22,301 nt of DNA from CAYNLG01 sp964397995 (GTDB lineage: Bacteria; Planctomycetota; Phycisphaerae; FEN-1346): positions 1 to 22,301 of the forward strand of contig CAYNLG010000062.1 of NCBI GenBank assembly GCA_964397995.1, in the 5' to 3' direction. Below, in pieces: positions 15,697 to 22,301 of the stretch. Each line of letters begins with the position of its first letter. Within the stretch, counting starts at the first letter, position 1. The position numbers were made by a program, and so were the translations under genes. Under the pieces are notes generated by a model. The model did no database searches and was not told the DNA's origin. It was given only the letters and a program-made list of their open reading frames with translations.

Positions 15697-17694
15697 GTGA
15701 AGAGACGATTGCTCTGGCTCGTGGCCCTGCTGGTGGCGGCCCTCGGGGCGGCGCCGGCGCCGGCCGAGGAGGCCGCGGAGGTCGAGGCCGTGGCCGCGGA
15801 GGCCGCATCCGGCGAGGCCCCGGAGGCGCCGGCCGAACCGGCGGCCCCGGCGGCGCCGGCCGAACCGGCCGAGGCGCCCGCGGAGACGGCGGAGACGGTG
15901 GAGCCTGAGGCCGAGAGGCCGAAGGGCCCGACCTTCGATGCCGCCACCGGCGCCATCATGAAGCAGCTCCGGGACGCCGTCGAGCAGCTCGATGCCCTGC
16001 GGGATCGGATCGCCGACGAGAAGGTGCCTCTGGCGCGGCGGCTGAACGACCTGGAGACCGAGCTGATCCAGGTCCGCCGCGCGTACCAGGAGGCCACCCG
16101 GACGCTCGACAACCGGACGCTGGACCTGAGCACCCTGGCGCGGTCGATCGAGACGCTCCAGCAGCAGGACGCGTACCTGTCGAACCTGCTGGGCGAGTAC
16201 GTCCGGAACTTCGAGTCGCAGATGCACATCGCCGAGCAGCACCGGTACGAGGACGTGGTGAGCGAGGCGAAGCTGGCCCTGGAGAACAAGAACCTGTCGC
16301 AGAAGAAGAAGTACGAGGCCCAGGCGGCGCTGGTGACGACGTCGCTGGACCGGCTGAAGGACGCCCTCGGGGGGACCCGGTTCGAGGGCGAGGCGGTGGA
16401 CCCCGACGGGACGGTCCGCGAGGGGACCTTCGCCGTGCTCGGGCCGACGGCGCTGTTCCTGTCGTCGGACGGGGCGGCGGTGGGGACGGCGGCCCAGCGG
16501 CTGAACTCGACGGAGCCGACGATCCTGCCGTTCGCCGAGGCCGACGACGCCCTGGCCGCACGCCAGGTCGTCTCCACCGGCACGGGCCGGTTCCCGTTCG
16601 ACCCGACCCTGGGCGACGCGCACAAGATCGAAGCGACGCGGGAGTCGCTCACCGAGCACATCCGCAAGGGCGGCCCGGTCATGGTCCCCATCCTCGGGAT
16701 GGCGGGCCTCGCGCTCCTGATCGCGCTCTACAAGTGGCTGCGCCTGGCGCTCCTTAGAAGCCCGTCGCGGAAGCGCATCCAGGCGATGCTGGAGGCGGTG
16801 GCGCGGCACGACGTGGCGGGGGCGAAGGCGGAGGCCCAGCGGATCGGCGGGCCGGTGGGGCAAATGCTCCGCGTCGGCGTCGCCCACCTCCAGGAGCCGC
16901 GCGAACTGATCGAAGAGGTCATGTACGAGGAGGTGCTGTCGACGCGGCTGAAGTTGCAGCGGTTGCTGCCGTTCATCGCGATCAGCGCCTCGGCGGCCCC
17001 GCTGCTCGGGCTGCTCGGGACGGTCACCGGTATCATCAACACGTTCAAGCTGATGACGGCGTTCGGGGCGGGCGACCCGCAGGCGCTCTCGGGCGGCATC
17101 TCCGAGGCCCTCATCACGACCGAGTTCGGCCTGATCGTCGCGATCCCGTCGCTCCTCTTGTACGCGTTTCTGTCGCGGCGGGCGCGGGGGATCATCAACC
17201 GGATGGAGCAGGCCGCCGTGGCCCTCGTCAACACCGTCGGCAAGCACCCGTTCGAGCGGTCGTACGCGGCGTCGAGCCTGGCGGGGGCGGTGCCGGGCGA
17301 GGAGGCCCCCGCGGGCGCCGACGCCGCCGGCGCACGTGACGCCGAGCCGGCCGCCCGGAGCGACCTGCCGGGCTTCCTGCTCGGGACGGTCCTGCTCGGG
17401 GCCCTCGGGGCGGCGCCGCTGGTGCTCCAGCACGTGGGCGGGATCGGGTACCTGGACGCCTTGCCGTGGACGCTCGGCGCCGCGGCCGCCGTCCTCATCG
17501 GTCGCCGCGCCGACGGACGCGTCTGCGGGTGGCGGGCCGTCCCGGCCCTGGCGGCCGCCGTCGGCGGGGCGTACTACTACGCCACCCAGACCCTCGACGA
17601 CATGGTCTGGCTCCGCGCGGTCCTCGGCGGGCTGGCGGCGGTGTACGTGTGCGGCTACCTCGGGCTCGGGCTGGGGAGGCTCTTCCGCAAGTAG
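15697..17694 (+). CDS. Large TtpC-like ExbB/TolQ proton-channel protein with an extra C-terminal membrane domain
   Basis: A 665-residue inner-membrane protein. A signal peptide (1 to about 23) leads into an Ala/Pro/Glu linker (24-75), then a periplasmic coiled-coil region (about 85-225) and a beta-rich part (about 226-290). The MotA/TolQ/ExbB domain spans about 322-515: first membrane helix 327-346 (VMVPILGMAGLALLIALYKW), then APLLGLLGTVTGIINTF (434-450) and ITTEFGLIVAIPSLLLYAFL (473-492). This is the layout of TtpC, the long ExbB1 of Vibrio TonB2 systems. Unusually, after a linker (520-555) come further hydrophobic segments at about 560-578, 586-602, 614-630 and 638-657, ending RLFRK. TtpC and ExbB normally stop after the third helix. 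The domain call is secure; the TtpC-like role is inferred from architecture and gene order. Confidence 0.9.
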   Translation: MKRRLLWLVALLVAALGAAPAPAEEAAEVEAVAAEAASGEAPEAPAEPAAPAAPAEPAEAPAETAETVEPEAERPKGPTFDAATGAIMKQLRDAVEQLDALRDRIADEKVPLARRLNDLETELIQVRRAYQEATRTLDNRTLDLSTLARSIETLQQQDAYLSNLLGEYVRNFESQMHIAEQHRYEDVVSEAKLALENKNLSQKKKYEAQAALVTTSLDRLKDALGGTRFEGEAVDPDGTVREGTFAVLGPTALFLSSDGAAVGTAAQRLNSTEPTILPFAEADDALAARQVVSTGTGRFPFDPTLGDAHKIEATRESLTEHIRKGGPVMVPILGMAGLALLIALYKWLRLALLRSPSRKRIQAMLEAVARHDVAGAKAEAQRIGGPVGQMLRVGVAHLQEPRELIEEVMYEEVLSTRLKLQRLLPFIAISASAAPLLGLLGTVTGIINTFKLMTAFGAGDPQALSGGISEALITTEFGLIVAIPSLLLYAFLSRRARGIINRMEQAAVALVNTVGKHPFERSYAASSLAGAVPGEEAPAGADAAGARDAEPAARSDLPGFLLGTVLLGALGAAPLVLQHVGGIGYLDALPWTLGAAAAVLIGRRADGRVCGWRAVPALAAAVGGAYYYATQTLDDMVWLRAVLGGLAAVYVCGYLGLGLGRLFRK

Positions 17695-17742
17695 CGTCGG
17701 GCCCGGTCGGTCGGGCGCGGCCACGGCAGCGGAGCGGTACGG

Positions 17743-18423
17743 ATGGCCCCGGACACCCTTATCCAGGACGCCTTCGGCGACAAGGGCCTTGAGCTCTGGG
17801 ACCAGGCGTACGCCATCTGGGTCTCGGGCGGCTGGAGCATGGTGGCCATCGCGGCCGTCGCCCTGGTCATGTTCGGCATGGGCATGCACGTCCTGTTCGA
17901 GCTGAGCGGGCGGGTGCTCCAGTTCATGTTCATGCCGGAGAAGACGTGGCGACACTGGATCGACCACCCGGCGGAGCGGCGCGGCCCGATCGGCGAGGTG
18001 CTGACCTTTGTGACGGGCGGGGCGACGCTACGGGACACGGCGGCGTTCTTCGAGGAGTTGCGCTCGACCGAGGTCGCCCCGTTCGAGCGGGACCTGCGGG
18101 TGATCAAGGTATGCGTGGCGGCGGCGCCGCTGCTGGGGCTGCTGGGCACCGTGACGGGCATGCTGACGACCTTCTCGGCGCTGGCCGCCGGGTCGGGCGG
18201 CGAGGAGACGATGGCCGAGGTCGCCGAGGGCATCTCGGAGGCCCTCGTGACGACCGAGACGGGTCTCGTGGTGGCCCTGCCGGGGCTGATCTTCCAGCAC
18301 CTGCTGGCGCGGCTGCACGAGCGGAACAAGGCGTTCATCGCGCACCTGGAGACGGTGTGCACGCAGCGGATGTACCGGCGGTTGGTGGGGCGCGGGCCCG
18401 ATCCCGCCGCCACCCCGGCCTGA
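17743..18423 (+). CDS. exbB: ExbB/TolQ-type proton-channel subunit
   Basis: A 226-residue inner-membrane protein of the MotA/TolQ/ExbB family. With ExbD it forms the channel that couples proton-motive force to TonB. Helix 1 is about 29-53 (GGWSMVAIAAVALVMFGMGM). Helices 2 and 3 carry the family signatures APLLGLLGTVTGMLTTFSAL (128-147) and ALVTTETGLVVALPGLIFQH (167-186). Length is normal for the short ExbB2 of TonB2 systems. The ATG at 17743 has GGAGCGG about 5 nt upstream. It lies 48 nt after the large ExbB-like gene and 33 nt before exbD, in the same operon. The symbol reflects family membership; it would be exbB2 under Vibrio naming. Confidence 0.92.
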   Translation: MAPDTLIQDAFGDKGLELWDQAYAIWVSGGWSMVAIAAVALVMFGMGMHVLFELSGRVLQFMFMPEKTWRHWIDHPAERRGPIGEVLTFVTGGATLRDTAAFFEELRSTEVAPFERDLRVIKVCVAAAPLLGLLGTVTGMLTTFSALAAGSGGEETMAEVAEGISEALVTTETGLVVALPGLIFQHLLARLHERNKAFIAHLETVCTQRMYRRLVGRGPDPAATPA

Positions 18424-18456
18424 GGCCGGCGGCCGCACGGAAAGCGAGGAACGGCG

Positions 18457-18870
18457 ATGGGACGATTCCAGGACAGTTCGAGCGACGAAGGCGCCTTCGA
18501 GGGCATCGACATCTCGCCGCTGATGGACTGTGTCTTCATCCTCCTGATCTTCTTCATCGTGACCACGACCTTCGTGGAGGAGACCGGCGTCGAGGTCGAC
18601 AAGCCCACCGCCGCCTCCCAGTCCGCCCTCGAAAAGAACAGCGTCCTGATCGCCCTGACCGCCCAGGGCCAGGTCGTGTACGGGGGCAACGAGATCGGCA
18701 TCGGGGGGGTGCGGCCGCTGGTGAAGCGGATGCTCCAGGCCGAGAAGGTGCCGGTGATCATCCAGGCGGACGCGGCGGTCCAGTCGGGGCTGCTCGTGCG
18801 CGTCATCGACGAAGCCAAGATCGCCGGGGCCGAGAAGGTGAGCATCGCGACGCGGCGGAAGACGGACTGA
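18457..18870 (+). CDS. exbD: ExbD/TolR-type channel subunit
   Basis: A 137-residue protein with one N-terminal membrane helix and a periplasmic domain. The helix (about 22-42, PLMDCVFILLIFFIVTTTF) contains Asp24 in the DISPLMD motif, the residue that carries protons in ExbD and TolR. The periplasmic part includes VLIALTAQGQVVYGG and VPVIIQADAAVQSG, typical of the fold. Length matches the family. AGCGAGGAAC lies just upstream of the ATG. It sits between exbB and tonB (18 nt to the latter), consistent with the ExbB-ExbD-TonB motor complex. Confidence 0.94.
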   Translation: MGRFQDSSSDEGAFEGIDISPLMDCVFILLIFFIVTTTFVEETGVEVDKPTAASQSALEKNSVLIALTAQGQVVYGGNEIGIGGVRPLVKRMLQAEKVPVIIQADAAVQSGLLVRVIDEAKIAGAEKVSIATRRKTD

Positions 18871-18888
18871 CCCGGGAGGACCGGAGCC

Positions 18889-19563
18889 ATGCGCAAACGC
18901 AACAAGCGAGGCATCCTGAAGAAGCTTCTGCACGGGCTTGGCGTGCTGGCCGGGGCCGCGCTGCTGACGCTGGCGTTCTTCCTCGTGCTGCCCTTCATGC
19001 AGGCGATCAACAAGCCGGCCGAGGACGACCTGATGGTGCGGACCCCGGAGGTGACCGAACCGCCGCCCCCGCCGCCCGAGATCGAACAGGAACCCGAGCC
19101 GGAGCCCGAGCCGGACGAGCCGAAGCCGGAGCTGGCGGAGCAGGCCCAGCCGCTGAGCCTGGACGAGATGTCGCTGGCGCTGGACGCGCCGATGGGCGAG
19201 GGCTGGGGCGTGACGGGCTTCTCGATCGAGATCGGCCAGCTCGCCGGCACCGAGACGTCCCGGGACCTGTTCGACATGGGCGAGCTCGACCAGCAGCCGC
19301 GCGTCATCTACCAGCCGGGGCCGAGCCTGACGCCGGAGGCGCGGCGAAAGCTGCAGAACGCGGGCCACAAGGTCTACGTCATCTTTATCGTGGACAAGAC
19401 CGGGCGCGTGACGAGCCCGAAGGTGCAGACGTCGAGCGACCCGGCGTTCGAGCGGCTGGCGCTGTCGGCGGTGAAGCAGTGGAAGTTCCAGCCCGGCAAG
19501 AAGAACGGCAAAGCCGTGCCGTTCCGGATGCGCGTCCCGGTGATCTTCCCGAGACAGGGGTAA
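18889..19563 (+). CDS. tonB: TonB energy-transducing protein
   Basis: A 224-residue TonB. One membrane anchor (about 15-37, LHGLGVLAGAALLTLAFFLV) is followed by a proline-rich periplasm-spanning stretch (53-80: EPPPPPPEIEQEPEPEPEP). The C-terminal domain (about 150-222) has GHKVYVIFIVDKTGRVTSPK (159-178) and AVKQWKFQPGKKNGKAVPF (194-212), the usual TonB core. It carries energy from the ExbB-ExbD channel to TonB boxes such as EEFVVKE of the receptor at 11712. The proline-rich spacer is shorter than in E. coli TonB, as is common for TonB2 types. GGGAGGACCGGAG precedes the ATG. The stop is 5 nt before the TPR gene. Confidence 0.93.
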   Translation: MRKRNKRGILKKLLHGLGVLAGAALLTLAFFLVLPFMQAINKPAEDDLMVRTPEVTEPPPPPPEIEQEPEPEPEPDEPKPELAEQAQPLSLDEMSLALDAPMGEGWGVTGFSIEIGQLAGTETSRDLFDMGELDQQPRVIYQPGPSLTPEARRKLQNAGHKVYVIFIVDKTGRVTSPKVQTSSDPAFERLALSAVKQWKFQPGKKNGKAVPFRMRVPVIFPRQG

Positions 19564-19568
19564 GTGCC

Positions 19569-21089
19569 ATGAACCGAACCCGACCCATCGCCCGGCCTCG
19601 CGCCGGGGCGGCCTTCCTGCTCGCGGGGCTGCTGGCGGCGGCGCTCGTCGCGCCCGCCGGCTGCACCCTGCTGAAGCGCGACGCGCGCGGCGAGGCCGCG
19701 CCCGACGAGGGCGAGGCCGACGGCGGCATCGCGGCACCGACGCGGACGCACCTGGCGCCGTTCGAGCTGGAGACGTGGAACGACCCCGCGTTCCAGAAAG
19801 AGTTCACCGAGAGCTTCACGGCCGAGAGCGACATCGAGCCGCGCGTCACTCTGGACGAGCGCGAGAAGATGCAGAAGGTGCTCGCGCTGATGAGCGACGA
19901 CAAGCTCGACGCCGCCGCCCGGCTCCTGGAGACGTACACCCAGGACGAGACGGCCAGCGCGGTCTTCGACTTCACCCTCGGCAACCTCTACTTCCGTCAG
20001 GAGAAGCTGGACGAGGCGGCGGCGGCGTACCTGAAGGCGACGAAGCGGCACAAGACGTTCCAGCGGGCGTGGAAGGGGCTGGCGCTGGCCCACGTCCGCC
20101 GCAACGATTTCGAGAGCGCCCTGCCGGCGCTGGTGCGGACGGTGGAGCTGGGCGGCGGGGACCGGATCATCTACGGCCTGCTGGGCTTCGCCCACAGCGC
20201 GGTCGGCGACCCCATCTCGGCCGAGAGCGCCTTGCGGATGGCCATCCTCCTCGACCCCGAGACGCTCGACTGGAAGCTGGGCCTCGTCCAGAGCTTCCTG
20301 CAGCAGCAGCGGTTCGCCGACGTGGTGGCCCACACCGAGCGCCTCATTGCCGCGTTCCCCGAGCGGGCCGACCTCTGGCTCATCCAGGCCAACGCCTATG
20401 TCGGCATGAAGGAGCCTCTCCGGGCCGCCGAGAACTACGAGATGGTCGACCGCCTCGGCCAGTCGACCGTCAAGAGTCTGACGACCCTCGGGAGCATCTA
20501 CGTGAACGAGGGCCTGTACGACCTGGCGGTGGACGCTTACGGGCGGGCGATGGCCAAGGCTCTGGAGGCGACGGACGCCCCGGCCGAGCCGGGCAAGACG
20601 CCGCCCGTGGCGGCCCGGGCCGTCCAGGCCGCCCAGGTCCTGAGCGCCCGGGGCGCGGACGACGCCACCGAGACGCTCCTCGACAAGGTCGAGGCCCTCT
20701 ACGGCGGCGCGCTGACGGTCGCGGACCAGAAGGACGTGCTGAAGCTCCGGGCCCGCCTGGCCATGGCCCGCGAGGCCGAGGACGAGGAGGCCCGCGTCCT
20801 GGAACGCGTCGTCGAGCTCGACCCGCTGGACGGCGAGGCGCTGATCCTGCTGGGGCGGCACGCGGCCCGGAAGGGCGACGTCGAGAAGGCCGTCTTCTAC
20901 TTCGAGCGCGCGGCCGCCATCGAGGAGTACGAGCCGGACGCCCTTGTCAGCCATGCCAAGGTCCTCGCCCGCGAGGGCAAGTACACCGAGGCCCTGCCCC
21001 TGCTTCGCCGCGCCCAGCAACTGAAGCCGCGCAACGCCGTCCAGGACTTCCTCGAAGACATCGAGCGCGTCGCCAAGTCGCGCTCCTAA
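19569..21089 (+). CDS. TPR-repeat protein of the TonB2-type operon, possible lipoprotein
   Basis: A 506-residue exported tetratricopeptide protein. The N-terminus (MNRTRPIARPRAGAAFLLAG, then LLAAALVAPAGC) ends at Cys32. PAGC departs from the usual L-A/S-G/A-C lipobox at -3, so lipidation is likely but not certain. TPR helix pairs fill about 130-500, for example FTLGNLYFRQEKLDEAAAAY, AWKGLALAHVRRNDFESALP and LGRHAARKGDVEKAVFYFER near the end. A TPR protein follows tonB in TonB2 operons of Vibrio and others, so this is the expected last member of the cluster. It probably docks the motor or receptor parts in the periplasm. The ATG at 19569 starts 5 nt after the tonB stop, suggesting translational coupling. 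The TPR call is firm; partners are inferred. Confidence 0.88.
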   Translation: MNRTRPIARPRAGAAFLLAGLLAAALVAPAGCTLLKRDARGEAAPDEGEADGGIAAPTRTHLAPFELETWNDPAFQKEFTESFTAESDIEPRVTLDEREKMQKVLALMSDDKLDAAARLLETYTQDETASAVFDFTLGNLYFRQEKLDEAAAAYLKATKRHKTFQRAWKGLALAHVRRNDFESALPALVRTVELGGGDRIIYGLLGFAHSAVGDPISAESALRMAILLDPETLDWKLGLVQSFLQQQRFADVVAHTERLIAAFPERADLWLIQANAYVGMKEPLRAAENYEMVDRLGQSTVKSLTTLGSIYVNEGLYDLAVDAYGRAMAKALEATDAPAEPGKTPPVAARAVQAAQVLSARGADDATETLLDKVEALYGGALTVADQKDVLKLRARLAMAREAEDEEARVLERVVELDPLDGEALILLGRHAARKGDVEKAVFYFERAAAIEEYEPDALVSHAKVLAREGKYTEALPLLRRAQQLKPRNAVQDFLEDIERVAKSRS

Positions 21090-21140
21090 GGGGGGCGAAC
21101 CCCGGGCCGTATGGCCCGACGTGCCATAGACAGGTGACCC

Positions 21141-22301
21141 ATGCGACACGGTAACTGGATCCGGGCGGCGGCCCTGGCGGCCGCTCTGCTGACCGGGGTC
21201 GGCCCGGCGTTCGGCGCGGCCCCCGCGGCGGCCGAGGCGGCGGGCGCGCCCGCCGCGGGCGGCGACGGCGGCGCGGCCCTCGTCCTGCCGGAAGACCTGC
21301 CCCTGAAGACCCTCGTCGACCTCGTCGGCAAGCGGCTCGGCGTCAACTTCGTCTACGACGAGACGGTCCTGGCCCCCGTCAAGGTCACGATCAAGACGCC
21401 GACGCCGATTCCGGCCGACTCGCTGATGGCCCTCCTGACGAGCGTCCTCCGGATGAAGGGTCTCTCGATGGCCCCGACCGACGTGCCCGGCCTGATGCGC
21501 ATCGAACGGCTGACGTCGCTCGCGAGCGCCTCGACCGGCCCGGAGGCCACCGTGGCGGCGGTGCCCGGGGCGGCCGCCGTCGCGGTGACGCGCGTATTCC
21601 GGCCCGCGCACGTCGCCCCGTCGCGCCTCAGCGAGGTCCTCAAGCCGTTCCTTTCGGCGAGCGCGGCCAACCTGACGGCCGTGCCGGAGCACGGGCTGCT
21701 CATCGTCACCGACTACGCCGGCAATATGGACCGGCTGAGCGAGCTCCTGGCCCTGGTGGACCGGCCGGGCGCGCTGGTCCGGGTGCGGTTCGTGCCCGTT
21801 GTGCACCTGGAGGCCGAGGCCCTCTCGCAGAAGCTCCAGCAGATCCTCGCCGGGAAGTCGCGCGCCGAGGCCGGCGCGGCGCCGGCGGCGCCGGGCGCCG
21901 CCGGGGGCGCGGCCCGGCGGGCGGGCGGCGGGCCGGCCCTCTGGGCCGACGAGCGGACCAACCAGGTCATCGTCCTCGGCACCGAGGCGGAGCTCGACGA
22001 CGTCGTCGGCCTCATCCAGGCCCTCGACGTGCCCCTCGGCCTGGAGACGAAGGTCTACGCCTTCCAGATCGCCTCCGCCCGGCAGGTCCACACGCTCGTG
22101 GAGCGGCTGGTGGGCGAGCCGGCGGTCGGCCGGCTCTACACGGCGGCGGTGGAGCCGGAAGCGAACCTGCTCGTGGTGACCGCGACGCCGGAGATTCACG
22201 CCCAGGTTGCCGGCCTCCGCGAGGCCATGGACCGGCCCGTGCCCGAGGCCCAGACCACCGCTCCCGACGCGTCGACTTCCAGAATGCGGTTGTTGTTCGA
22301 G
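21141..22301 (+). CDS. GspD-like secretin, N-terminal domains only (cut by window edge)
   Basis: 387 codons are visible. The signal peptide is residues 1-26. The N0-like domain spans about 48-123 (DLPLKTLVDLVGKRLGVNFV, ... VLRMKGLSM). It is followed by repeated N-domains, about 150-208 (VFRPAHVAPSRLSEVLKPFL ... LLIVTDYAGNMDRL ... LVDRP), 215-297 (VPVVHLEAEALSQKLQQIL ... NQVIVLGTEAELDD ... ALDVP) and 303-365 (VYAFQIASARQVHTLVERL ... NLLVVTATPEIHAQV). These are the ring-forming periplasmic domains of type II secretion or type IV pilus secretins; the membrane-pore domain lies beyond the edge. An Ala/Gly-rich insert (242-264) interrupts the third. AGGTGA lies only 3 nt before the ATG. The last 40 bases may contain a frame change. 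It is 51 nt after the TPR gene and probably shares its transcript. Confidence 0.85.
   Translation, partial: MRHGNWIRAAALAAALLTGVGPAFGAAPAAAEAAGAPAAGGDGGAALVLPEDLPLKTLVDLVGKRLGVNFVYDETVLAPVKVTIKTPTPIPADSLMALLTSVLRMKGLSMAPTDVPGLMRIERLTSLASASTGPEATVAAVPGAAAVAVTRVFRPAHVAPSRLSEVLKPFLSASAANLTAVPEHGLLIVTDYAGNMDRLSELLALVDRPGALVRVRFVPVVHLEAEALSQKLQQILAGKSRAEAGAAPAAPGAAGGAARRAGGGPALWADERTNQVIVLGTEAELDDVVGLIQALDVPLGLETKVYAFQIASARQVHTLVERLVGEPAVGRLYTAAVEPEANLLVVTATPEIHAQVAGLREAMDRPVPEAQTTAPDASTSRMRLLFE

Noticed and set aside
15649..17967. 772-codon minus-strand open frame across the long ExbB gene
   Set aside because: It is Arg/His/Gln-rich shadow sequence opposite a well-defined ExbB domain.
21104..21117. 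GGGCC/GGCCC mini-hairpin before the secretin gene as a terminator
   Set aside because: The stem is only 5 bp and has no U-tract, too weak to call a terminator.

Overview
The window is a GC-rich stretch of bacterial chromosome. It suggests a Gram-negative (diderm) member of the Planctomycetota / PVC group. The signs are a PEP-CTERM protein, a TIGR02597-like secreted protein, a beta-helix protein of the PVC/Bacteroidetes type, HtrA/PDZ proteins, a Tat-type sulfatase remnant, a TonB-dependent receptor and a secretin. The assignment rests on gene content only; no rRNA, tRNA, CRISPR array or transposase was found.

Left edge (1-1499, minus strand): a decayed restriction-modification module. A DNA methyltransferase frame runs from about 1499 to 174 but carries an in-frame TAG at 1227-1229, between the motif I and motif IV halves. 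Ten bases downstream, a GTG at 163 opens what looks like the start of a restriction endonuclease, which stops after 47 codons.

1829-5887 (plus strand): an active-looking HtrA/Deg serine protease with two PDZ domains, followed 6 nt later by a 736-residue secreted partner. The partner seems to hold two degenerate trypsin-like domains without a catalytic triad, plus two PDZ-like domains. Next comes gene debris: the 5' end of a Tat-exported sulfatase joined to frameshifted, internally deleted pieces of a sigma-70-family factor. About 930 bp without genes follow, holding a candidate promoter with paired direct repeats.

6817-10370: three secreted proteins, each with its own signal peptide: a TIGR02597-like duplicated beta-rich protein, a small PEP-CTERM protein and a large parallel-beta-helix protein. 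A strong hairpin at 10411-10446 separates them from the next block.

10471-22301: a likely single transport operon. The order is a secreted helical protein, a TonB-dependent receptor with a carboxypeptidase-regulatory-like domain, DUF3450, a large TtpC-like ExbB, a small ExbB/TolQ, ExbD, TonB, a TPR protein and a GspD-like secretin cut by the window edge. The DUF3450-ExbB-ExbB-ExbD-TonB-TPR order matches the TonB2/TtpC energising systems known from Vibrio and other gammaproteobacteria. The ion channel (two ExbB-like proteins plus ExbD) would pass proton-motive force to TonB, which gates the receptor. The secretin downstream may begin a type II secretion or pilus-like locus. The most unusual points are the ExbB1 protein with an extra C-terminal membrane domain, the pseudo-protease next to HtrA, and the two clusters of pseudogenes.
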